A stretch of 12,544 bases of DNA from Irpex lacteus (lineage: Eukaryota; Basidiomycota; Agaricomycetes; Polyporales; Irpicaceae), in assembly GCA_001986395.2 (NCBI GenBank), contig MQVO02000263.1:1-12544 (forward strand), given 5' to 3'. Both the position numbers and the translations under genes were made by a program. Positions 7,675 through 12,413 of this stretch are shown here, piece by piece. The notes beneath the pieces are model-generated. The model saw only the letters and a list, made by a program, of their open reading frames with translations. It ran no database searches and was not told the DNA's origin. Positions within the stretch are counted from its first letter, which is position 1; each line of letters begins with the position of its first letter.

Positions 7675-7692
7675 GAGCCTAGTTTTTTTGGA
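7675..7692. repeat. palindromic element, right half only
   Basis: AGCCTAGTTTTTTTGG matches the right arm of copy 4, which also has AGAGCCTAG. The left arm is missing. It lies at the junction between two unrecognised coding-like pieces. Confidence 0.75.
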
Positions 7693-7695
7693 TAG

Positions 7696-8039
7696 ATTTA
7701 TAAACCATTCTATACTTTTATCTGTTATCTAGAAATTATACAAAGAGTTATTGAAAATGAAAAACAAGATTTTACTGTTATACATAGACATAATAATATA
7801 TCTGATGCATACGTAGAAAGAATTATAAAATACATTCCAACATCTTACATGAAAATGGGCGTTGTGTTCTAGTATTATATAATATATCTATAAACTCGAA
7901 GAATATAAAAATATAGCTAAAATAATACATAATACTATTCTTGATAGAGAATACCCTGCCGATTATATAGATAAAAGTACAAATATATTATATTCGGATT
8001 GATGCAAATGGTACTCGTCTTGACACTCCCCCCTAAATT
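7696..8039 (+). pseudogene. unrecognised broken ORF
   Basis: The frame from 7696 reads ICYLEIIQRVIENEKQDFTV, HRHNNISDAYVERIIKYIPT and SYMKMGVVF before TAG at 7870. A second frame, shifted by one, then reads IYKLEEYKNIAKIIHNTILD and REYPADYIDKSTNILYSD, with TGA (Trp in code 4) at 8000, to TAA at 8037. The two pieces have similar, protein-like composition and look like one gene with a frameshift. I do not recognise the family. It is flanked by a palindromic half on the left and repeat R3 on the right. Confidence 0.45.
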
Positions 8040-8066
8040 AAAAAAGTATTGATTGTCTTTATTTGC
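8024..8066 (+). repeat. dispersed repeat R3, copy 3
   Basis: The left part (CACTCCCCCCTAAATT and following) matches 5788-5819, and the right part (GTATTGATTGTCTTTATTTG) matches 7361-7380. The copy thus links the other two. Confidence 0.85.
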
Positions 8067-8250
8067 TTTTATCGGAGATTCCTCATTCTAGTAAACTTTA
8101 TTACTATACAAATATATCGTATTATTCCCTTCATATCTTAAGGTTCCAATCCCCTTTAGCTTTACAAGTATTTGATGAGACTATATTTAAGATTAGAAGA
8201 CTGATTATCCTCCAACCACGACCTCTTAGATTCTAAGTGGATTGTCTTAA

Positions 8251-9186
8251 TACTCAGATAATCTTCTAGGAGGTCTGGTTAACTTCCTACCATTTACCTA
8301 CACAGCTATCCTTATCGGATCTCTATCTCTAATGGCTCTACCATTTATGACAGGGTTCTACAGTAAGGATCTAATCCTTGAAGTAGCTCTAGGACAATAC
8401 GAAGTATCTGGTACAATGGCATACTGGCTGGGAACAATTTCAGCTGTATTCACAGCCTTCTATTCATTCCGACTAGTATCACTAACATTCTTTACAACAC
8501 CTAATGCCCCTAAGGGTTACTATCTACATGCTCACGAAGCACCTATGATCATTGTAATTCCTCTGGTAATTCTATCAATCATGTCAATTGTATTTGGTTA
8601 CATTGCAAAGGACATGTATGTGGGAGTAGGTACAGATTTCCTATCAACTGCTCTATACCAACACCCTAACCACATTACACTGATTGAAGCTGAATTCGGA
8701 CTACCTCTACTAATGAAGCTACTACCTGCTATTGGTAGCCTATTCGGTGCTGGTCTAGCACTATATCTATACCATGTGGTACCTGCATTCACAATTGGTC
8801 TAACAAACGGACCTATTGGATATGCTGTATACTCATTCCTTAACGCAAAGTGGTACTGGGACGCACTATTCAACGGTTTCATTATCAGTGCTTCACTACG
8901 AGTTGGACTTGTTATCTCTAAGGTTCTTGACCGAGGAGTTATCGAACTAGCTGGACCATACGGTCTAAGTACAGTTCTAACAGGAACAGGTCGATCTGTA
9001 GCTGCTTACGACACAGGTGTTATTACATCATACGCTCTATACATCATGCTAGGGCTTGTATCACTAATCGGATCATTTAAGAACAGTACTCGAACACTTA
9101 TTGAAACAGGACAATGTACTACTGCTAATAAGAAGGGTGCTCTAACAGTACAAGTATGGATTAGTCAACGAACTACTGCAATTTAA
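8251..9186 (+). CDS. nad5: NADH dehydrogenase subunit 5, 3' half
   Basis: NAD5 is an antiporter-like proton-pumping subunit of complex I. The open frame starts after a TAA at 8248. Clear homology begins near 8257 with DNLLGGLVNFLPFTYTAILI, then GSLSLMALPFMTGFYSKDLI, a family signature. It runs through several hydrophobic segments (for example 8527-8600, 8710-8790, 9025-9080) to TAA at 9184. About 310 residues fit the C-terminal half of a protein that usually has about 600-670. The first half is not upstream in any frame, so this is a 3' exon, a split piece or a copy. The last 35 residues or so, after LGLVSLIGSF, are polar and may be an unusual tail. Codon use is striking: CTA for Leu, CGA for Arg, TGG for Trp and many C-ending codons, unlike cox1 and atp8. 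An ATG at 8332 is internal to the homology and is not the start. Confidence 0.93.
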   Translation, partial: YSDNLLGGLVNFLPFTYTAILIGSLSLMALPFMTGFYSKDLILEVALGQYEVSGTMAYWLGTISAVFTAFYSFRLVSLTFFTTPNAPKGYYLHAHEAPMIIVIPLVILSIMSIVFGYIAKDMYVGVGTDFLSTALYQHPNHITLIEAEFGLPLLMKLLPAIGSLFGAGLALYLYHVVPAFTIGLTNGPIGYAVYSFLNAKWYWDALFNGFIISASLRVGLVISKVLDRGVIELAGPYGLSTVLTGTGRSVAAYDTGVITSYALYIMLGLVSLIGSFKNSTRTLIETGQCTTANKKGALTVQVWISQRTTAI

Positions 9187-9229
9187 TCATCAATACTCCC
9201 CATCAATTAAGTTTAAGTTTTAATTAAAA

Positions 9230-9451
9230 GTGGGTAAAATGGAGACGGAAGAGGTAGATAAAATCAAGGGTCAGATGGCTCATTGCAGAGAAACCGGGTT
9301 GCATTTTAATATTTATAGTGGGAAATATCCTATTCATTTACAACTTACCCCTCATAATGCCGAAAATACTCATGACAGTGTCATGAATGGGCCTAATTAT
9401 AGAGATTATGGGGTTATGCCTAATTTAATAAATGAAAATGGGGTCCTATAG
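9230..9451 (+). CDS. unrecognised ORF, 73 codons
   Basis: The frame starts at GTG 9230 or ATG 9239 and ends at TAG 9449. The product is soluble-looking and charged (METEEVDKIKGQMAHCRE, then HFNIYSGKYPIHLQLTPHNA and NGPNYRDYGVMPNLINENG). Its base composition is better balanced than the spacer around it. I recognise no family. The last eight bases overlap the antisense nad4L piece. It may be a fragment of a plasmid or intron gene. Confidence 0.4.
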   Translation: MGKMETEEVDKIKGQMAHCRETGLHFNIYSGKYPIHLQLTPHNAENTHDSVMNGPNYRDYGVMPNLINENGVL

Positions 9452-9581
9452 CACTTTCAGCTCCTGCAGTAGCAATAATAATAATAATTGAATAAATTTG
9501 TCCAATTGTATCGTTATCATTATAAGCCATAACTAGAACTAGAATGGTTACAGAAAGAAGCATCAGTTCAATAATCACAAT
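9444..9581 (-). CDS. nad4L: NADH dehydrogenase subunit 4L, internal fragment
   Basis: NAD4L is a small three-helix complex I subunit. The minus strand reads IVIIELMLLSVTILVLVMAY, then NDNDTIGQIYSIIIIIATAG and AESAIG, matching the second helix with its conserved Glu and the GAESAIG motif of the third. Upstream a TAA at 9585-9587 is in frame, so the first helix and start are missing. After AESAIG the frame continues as PHFHLLN to TAG at 9420-9422 and loses similarity. It could be an internal exon, since fungal nad4L can be split by introns, or a relic. It is antisense to nad5 next door, although these two genes are usually adjacent and co-oriented in fungi. Confidence 0.85.
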
Positions 9582-9584
9582 GAG

Positions 9585-9860
9585 TTAAATTAAAAAAATA
9601 TTAGATATATAATTAAAATATAAATAAAATAAGAGAATTATTTTATGGGAGCCTCTGTTACCTCCATTATTTACACCACTGTTACCTCCAATATTTCCAC
9701 CACTGTTCCCGCTATTACCATTATTATTACTAGCATTATCATTTCTTCTCCCACGTATACTTTGTTCAACTGCAGCTCCAGCACCTACAACACCAGCTCC
9801 TTTAACAATTCCATTGATAATTTTTTCACCTATTTTCTTTCCTGGATAAAAAAAGTAAAA
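9585..9860 (-). CDS. Gly/Asn-rich unrecognised ORF fragment
   Basis: Reading leftward from a TAG at 9861-9863, the frame gives YPGKKIGEKIINGIVKGAGV, VGAGAAVEQSIRGRR, and then a low-complexity tail of Asn and Gly repeats (NNNGNSGNSGGNIGG and similar). No standard start codon is seen at its beginning, which is next to a degenerate palindromic element. The coding look is strong on this strand, and the plus-strand frame opposite it is just Ser/Thr/Ile shadow. The Gly/Ala-rich hydrophobic segment followed by a disordered Gly/Asn tail is unlike standard mitochondrial genes. Plasmid or phage-like origin is a guess. Confidence 0.45.
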   Translation of the reverse strand, partial: FYFFYPGKKIGEKIINGIVKGAGVVGAGAAVEQSIRGRRNDNASNNNGNSGNSGGNIGGNSGVNNGGNRGSHKIILLFYLYFNYISNIFLI

Positions 9861-9903
9861 CTAACTAGCTTGTGTGGGTAATTAAAATTTAATTAAATTT
9901 TAA
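9861..9903. repeat. degenerate palindromic element with AT palindrome
   Basis: CTAACTAGCTTGTGTGGG is a diverged right arm of the palindromic family. It is followed at once by the AT palindrome AATTAAAATTTAATTAAATT seen also at 2078 and 7080. Together they resemble part of the compound copy 4. Confidence 0.55.
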
Positions 9904-9943
9904 AACTATCTTATTTTATTATTTTTGTCATCTTCCATCTCAC

Positions 9944-10033
9944 ATTTGTGGTATTCGTATTCAACTATCAGGAAGACTTGCCACAGAACGAGTTATCCCT
10001 CGTGTTACGAAAAATGTGAATGTGTTTGGATAA
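9944..10033 (+). pseudogene. rps3: ribosomal protein S3, C-terminal fragment
   Basis: The frame reads ICGIRIQLSGRLATERVIPR, then VTKNVNVFG and TAA at 10031-10033. The core GIRIQLSGRL is the conserved C-terminal motif of fungal mitochondrial rps3 (the var1 family), a small-subunit ribosomal protein. Upstream the frame dissolves into AT-rich sequence before any N-terminal homology appears. CGA, CTA and GTG codons are like those of nad5. The fragment ends earlier than usual for the family, where a few more basic residues follow. Confidence 0.65.
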
Positions 10034-10091
10034 TAAAAGTAAAGTAAAGAATATATGTCACCTCTTCCGAGAGAAATAAAAGTTTTTCTTT

Positions 10092-10119
10092 TTATAATTC
10101 TAACTAGTTTTTTTTGGGG
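10092..10119. repeat. palindromic element, right half only, at the nad2 break
   Basis: TTATAATTCTAACTAG followed by T8 GGGG. On the minus strand it follows nad2 directly, and its CTAG arm supplies the TAG that ends the nad2 frame. Confidence 0.85.
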
Positions 10120-10120
10120 A

Positions 10121-10381
10121 TTGTGTAACAGTAGTTGCATGAATTAGACCTGAGTATAGTCCAACTCCTACAACAAATGATTTTAGAGACACTGTACTAA
10201 AACAATTGTATGATAGTGCTGCTGCAAATAGCAGTGCGATAACTACGTTTCGTGTAAATAGAGTAGCTGAGATTGTAGCCTTTTGTACTAGAGCGTTTTG
10301 TGGTTCAGTAGAAATTGCTGTAGAAGATAGCGGAATCGCTAGTACAAGAGCAAAAAAGTAATTGTATGCTTGATTGAGTAT
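10121..10381 (-). CDS. nad2: NADH dehydrogenase subunit 2, N-terminal part, interrupted
   Basis: NAD2 is an antiporter-like membrane subunit of complex I. The minus strand reads YFFALVLAIPLSSTAISTEP, NVVIALLFAAALSYNCF and FVVGVGLYSGLIHATTVTQ, matching the N-terminus of fungal NAD2, which has two helices and the GLxxGLxHxTTxTQS motif. A TAG lies at 10385-10387, and no ATG is in frame after it, so ATA at 10379-10381 or a nearby codon might be the start. Right after the TQS codons the sequence becomes a palindromic arm and the frame ends in its TAG near 10104. The rest of nad2 is not found downstream. Codons are CTA and CGA, as in nad5. Confidence 0.8.
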
Positions 10382-10384
10382 GTA

Positions 10385-10720
10385 CTATCGTCTAAGGATT
10401 GTGCCAGAAGCAAAATATAATATATACAAGTTACGCTGATCGAACGAGTATTAACCGCTACTCTATATGATATAAGCTTTACTAGTAAGGCGAAAGTAAT
10501 TACCATTATACAACACTTGCTTTCCATTGATAATGGTAGAGCACCGCAGAAGAGTAGAACTTTTATCGCCTTGTCTGAAGCAAGGTAGTTACCTTTAATC
10601 TAGCAGTGCTAGTATATTAGACTAGTGAGGGGACTTTAACCTTTACGGCGTAGAAGCCACATGTTAAGCGAAGCTGTCACTCCTAAATACTGATTGTTTA
10701 GTATATTAATTAGTTTAATA
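10385..10720. other. GC-richer island upstream of nad2, unassigned
   Basis: This segment has visibly more G and C than its flanks and no poly-A/T runs, like the exon-like pieces nearby. On the minus strand one frame reads LASDKAIKVLLFCGALPLSM and continues into an open frame overlapping nad2 out of phase, but other stretches contain stops, and I recognise nothing. Two related tRNA T-arm-like words (GGGACTTTAACC at 10626, GGGACTTGAACC at 10729) do not close into cloverleaves. It may hold a structured RNA or a decayed gene. Confidence 0.4.
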
Positions 10721-10906
10721 CTAGTGGTGGGACTTGAACCTTTAAGACCTTTTTGTCAACGCAACATAAATTAAAAAGGAGGGGGAGGACTAGGTTTACT
10801 TTTATTGTAAAAATTTTTCTTTTTATAATTCTCTATAATATTATACATATAAACTTAATCCAATAGAGAAGGAATAATCTCTAAATAAATTTAAAGATTC
10901 TCCCTC

Positions 10907-10950
10907 CCCTATTCTTTTATTTATATTTTTATTTTTTGTTTTTTAAATTT
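10907..10950 (+). repeat. about 43-base direct repeat, copy 1
   Basis: CCCTATTCTTTTATTTATAT and then T-rich sequence to TTTTAAATTT recurs at 11448-11490 with small differences in T-run length. The pair brackets atp8, trnI and trnF. Confidence 0.8.
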
Positions 10951-10963
10951 ATGTTTAAGAAAA

Positions 10964-11013
10964 TAAAATTTATACTCTCTTATATAATTAAATACTTTTT
11001 TTATTTAGATATA
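10964..11013 (+). repeat. 50-base dispersed repeat, copy 2
   Basis: Identical to 1923-1972 by my reading. See that entry. Confidence 0.85.
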
Positions 11014-11019
11014 TAAAAA

Positions 11020-11067
11020 TAATTAAATAATAAGTAACTAAAATAATAATTAAATAATTAAATATTT
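11020..11067 (+). repeat. 48-base inverted repeat, left arm
   Basis: The stretch TAATTAAATAATAAGTAACT and on to TTAAATATTT is the exact reverse complement of 11495-11542. The arms lie about 430 bases apart and enclose atp8, trnI and trnF, so the module could be inverted by recombination between them or be bounded by a long stem. Confidence 0.88.
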
Positions 11068-11134
11068 ATAAAATTTTAAAGTTCTATAAATCTATTCCTT
11101 ATATTAAGGGATAAATAACTTTTAATTAAATTAA

Positions 11135-11293
11135 ATTTATAATAAATTTGGGGGATTAATACCATTTTTCTTTTTAAATCAATTATTTTACGGTTATATA
11201 ATCTTATTCGCCTTATTAGTATTAGTTTCATGAGTAATTTTACCATATCTTTTACAGTTACAAATCGTGAGATTATTAATAACTAAATTATAA
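11135..11293 (+). CDS. atp8: ATP synthase subunit 8, start region altered
   Basis: Atp8 is a small membrane subunit of the F1Fo ATP synthase Fo part. From 11156 the frame reads LIPFFFLNQLFYGYIILFAL, LVLVSWVILPYLLQLQ and VRLLITKL to TAA at 11291. This matches the family along its length, with the single helix and basic C-terminus. The Trp in VSWV is TGA, so TGA is Trp here. Fungal atp8 begins MPQL, but the three codons before LIP are TTT GGG GGA (11147-11155), not ATG CCA CAA, and no ATG lies in the open frame back to 11135. The altered bases look like the G-rich end of the palindromic family. Either translation starts at a non-standard codon such as ATT at 11135 or the start has been destroyed. 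It lies eight bases from trnI. Confidence 0.85.
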
Positions 11294-11300
11294 TATAAAT

Positions 11301-11373
11301 AAGTCTATTATTTAATGGTTTAAAATATCTCCTTGATAAGGAGGCAATAGATGTTCGATCCATCTTAGACTTA
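11301..11373 (+). tRNA. trnI: tRNA-Ile (GAU)
   Basis: The cloverleaf is complete, with acceptor AAGTCTA/TAGACTT (seven pairs), D stem ATTT/AAAT, anticodon stem TCTCC/GGAGG with loop TTGATAA, T stem AGATG/CATCT with loop TTCGATC, and discriminator A. The anticodon is GAT. It lies two bases before trnF. Confidence 0.95.
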
Positions 11374-11375
11374 AA

Positions 11376-11449
11376 GTTCCCATAGCTTAATTTGGTTAGA
11401 GCAATAAATTGAAGCTTTATTGATAAAAGTTCAAGTCTTTTTGGGGACC
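11376..11449 (+). tRNA. trnF: tRNA-Phe (GAA)
   Basis: The acceptor is GTTCCCA/TGGGGAC with one U-G pair. The D stem is GCTT/GAGC, the anticodon stem ATAAA/TTTAT with loop TTGAAGC, and the T stem AAAAG/CTTTT with loop TTCAAGT. The anticodon is GAA. The discriminator base is C rather than the usual A. The end overlaps the start of the direct repeat copy at 11448. Confidence 0.95.
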
Positions 11450-11490
11450 CTATTCTTTTATTTATATTTTTTTTTTTTGTTTTTAAATTT
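11448..11490 (+). repeat. about 43-base direct repeat, copy 2
   Basis: Partner of 10907-10950, beginning at the last bases of trnF. T-runs differ by one or two bases. Confidence 0.8.
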
Positions 11491-11494
11491 AAAA

Positions 11495-11542
11495 AAATAT
11501 TTAATTATTTAATTATTATTTTAGTTACTTATTATTTAATTA
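11495..11542 (-). repeat. 48-base inverted repeat, right arm
   Basis: Exact reverse complement of 11020-11067. See the left arm. Confidence 0.88.
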
Positions 11543-11608
11543 AATCTATTTATATTAATAAGAGTATTTCTTATATTTTATCTTTTAATATTATTTTATT
11601 AATATCCT

Positions 11609-11657
11609 CCCCCAAAAAAACTAGTTAGAATTAATTCTAATTCCTAGTTTTTTGGGG
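11609..11657. repeat. palindromic element copy 7 (complete, near-perfect)
   Basis: CCCCCAAAAAAACTAGTTAG then AATTAATTCTAATTCCTAG, T6 GGGG. The two arms are almost perfectly complementary. This is the cleanest copy in the window. Confidence 0.92.
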
Positions 11658-11818
11658 ATTTATTCAAGAATTTATCAGACTATTCTTATTTACTTTTTAT
11701 ATTTTTCTTTAAGGAGCTCTCGATTATAATTATTATCTTTATTCAATTTATTTTTTCTTTAGTATCTTAATCTTCCCCCTTTCACTTGAGTTGTGTTTTT
11801 AGGGGATGTTTAGTTTAA

Positions 11819-12040
11819 TTTAAATACTCTGTTTTTAAAAAGAGGAATAATCTAGAATTAAAGATAAATTTCTTTAGTTATCTCATTTATTTACATCTAG
11901 CTAGTGAGAATCCTACAGACCTCACAGTACTGAATAGTGTACTAGCTATCCACGGTATCAGTCTTACTGAAGAGGAATTCAAGATTCTAGAAGGAATATC
12001 TCCAGTGACACTACCTTTCCCCTTTAATAAATTTCTTTAA
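11819..12040 (+). CDS. unrecognised ORF with nad5-like codon style
   Basis: The frame opens after TAA at 11816 and ends at TAA 12038 (73 codons). No ATG is present, so it is a piece or uses another start. The first 25 codons are AT-rich and Lys/Asn-rich. From 11897 the composition changes to balanced CTA/ATC/GAG codons: LASENPTDLTVLNSVLAIHG, ISLTEEEFKILEGISPVTLP, FPFNKFL. This core is soluble and helix-prone and looks like real protein, perhaps the end of an intron-encoded ORF, but I recognise no family. The last codons (TTTAATAAATTT) repeat the words found where cob loses homology at 12492. Confidence 0.45.
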   Translation, partial: FKYSVFKKRNNLELKINFFSYLIYLHLASENPTDLTVLNSVLAIHGISLTEEEFKILEGISPVTLPFPFNKFL

Positions 12041-12104
12041 CAAGGAATAGAGTACAGGTAATCCACCTTTTTATTATTTATTTTAAATATATTTAACAAA
12101 TTAA

Positions 12105-12177
12105 TAATCTTAGCCAGACTTGAACTGGCATTTCAGAACTGGCAAGCCCTGTATTTTACCATTAAATTCATAAGATC
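12105..12177 (-). tRNA. tRNA, probably Gly (GCC) or Ala (UGC)
   Basis: On the minus strand the acceptor is GATCTTA/TAAGATT (seven pairs, one G-U), the D stem ATTT/AAAT, and the T stem GCCAG/CTGGC with loop TTCAAGT. The discriminator is A. The anticodon stem CAGGG/TTCTG leaves an eight-base loop, CTTGCCAG, one base too long. Placing U33 at the first T gives TGC (Ala), and at the second T gives GCC (Gly). A one-base insertion, natural or a read error, would explain it. Confidence 0.75.
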
Positions 12178-12248
12178 AGCTAGTGGTCAGAATCGAACTG
12201 ACATTTAAATATTTTATAATTTTAGTTTTACCTTTAAACTACACTGAC
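12178..12248 (-). tRNA. tRNA, anticodon uncertain
   Basis: The minus strand shows the acceptor GTCAGTG/CACTAGC with one mismatch and one G-U pair, D stem GTTT/AAAC, and a perfect T stem GTCAG/CTGAC with loop TTCGATT. The anticodon arm AAAATTATAAAATATTT is all A/T and forms only three pairs at the standard spacing, giving TAA at positions 34-36 without U33. The short variable loop argues against Leu. The gene touches trn 12105-12177 end to end and is followed five bases upstream by a palindromic half. It may be a decayed copy. Confidence 0.55.
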
Positions 12249-12252
12249 AGTA

Positions 12253-12273
12253 CCAAAAAACTAGTTAGAAATT
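12253..12273. repeat. palindromic element, left half only
   Basis: CCAAAAAACTAGTTAGAAATT lies five bases from the 5' end of the minus-strand tRNA at 12248. The right arm is missing. Confidence 0.8.
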
Positions 12274-12413
12274 CTTTCTCCTCAATTTAAATATCTTTTT
12301 ATTCTGTAGAAGCAGCTAGCTAAGCCTTCAGTATCACCCTTTCCATTAATAGCTAATTGAAATTAAAGCCTACGGGTAAAGACTATAAGACTAATTTTTT
12401 GTTTACGAAGACT

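Larger units (their letters stand above)
10721..11134. other. AT-rich spacer before atp8
   Basis: No gene is seen. The stretch holds one copy each of three repeats: a direct repeat at 10907 partnered at 11448, the 50-base repeat at 10964 partnered at 1923, and an inverted repeat at 11020 partnered at 11495. Confidence 0.7.
11491..11818. other. AT-rich spacer after trnF
   Basis: This holds the right arm of the inverted repeat (11495) and palindromic element copy 7 (11609). I saw no gene in the remainder, 11658-11818. Confidence 0.7.

Noticed and set aside
8598..8882. 94-codon minus-strand open frame
   Set aside because: It is antisense to the well-conserved nad5 frame.
8251..9186. Yeast mitochondrial code 3 (CUN as Thr)
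   Set aside because: CTA falls at conserved Leu sites throughout nad5, and ordinary ACN codons serve Thr.
9645..9881. 78-codon plus-strand Ser/Thr/Ile-rich frame
   Set aside because: It is the complement of the Gly/Asn-rich minus-strand ORF, and the composition is what that complement would give.
10339..10527. 62-codon minus-strand open frame
   Set aside because: It overlaps the nad2 N-terminus in a different phase and resembles no known protein. I kept it only as part of the unassigned island.
10620..10770. Two tRNA T-arm-like words (GGGACTTTAACC and GGGACTTGAACC)
   Set aside because: The stems around the TTCAAGT-type loops do not pair beyond two bases, and no acceptor or anticodon arm could be built.
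11803..11875. Possible tRNA-Lys-like stretch with a TTTTT loop
   Set aside because: The acceptor ends do not pair and the T loop lacks the TTCRA consensus.
288..12273. CRISPR-like array or telomere repeats (C4A6 / T6G4)
   Set aside because: The copies are not regularly spaced, have palindromic arms and occur singly, and the resemblance to ciliate G4T4 telomeres is only in the short arm word.
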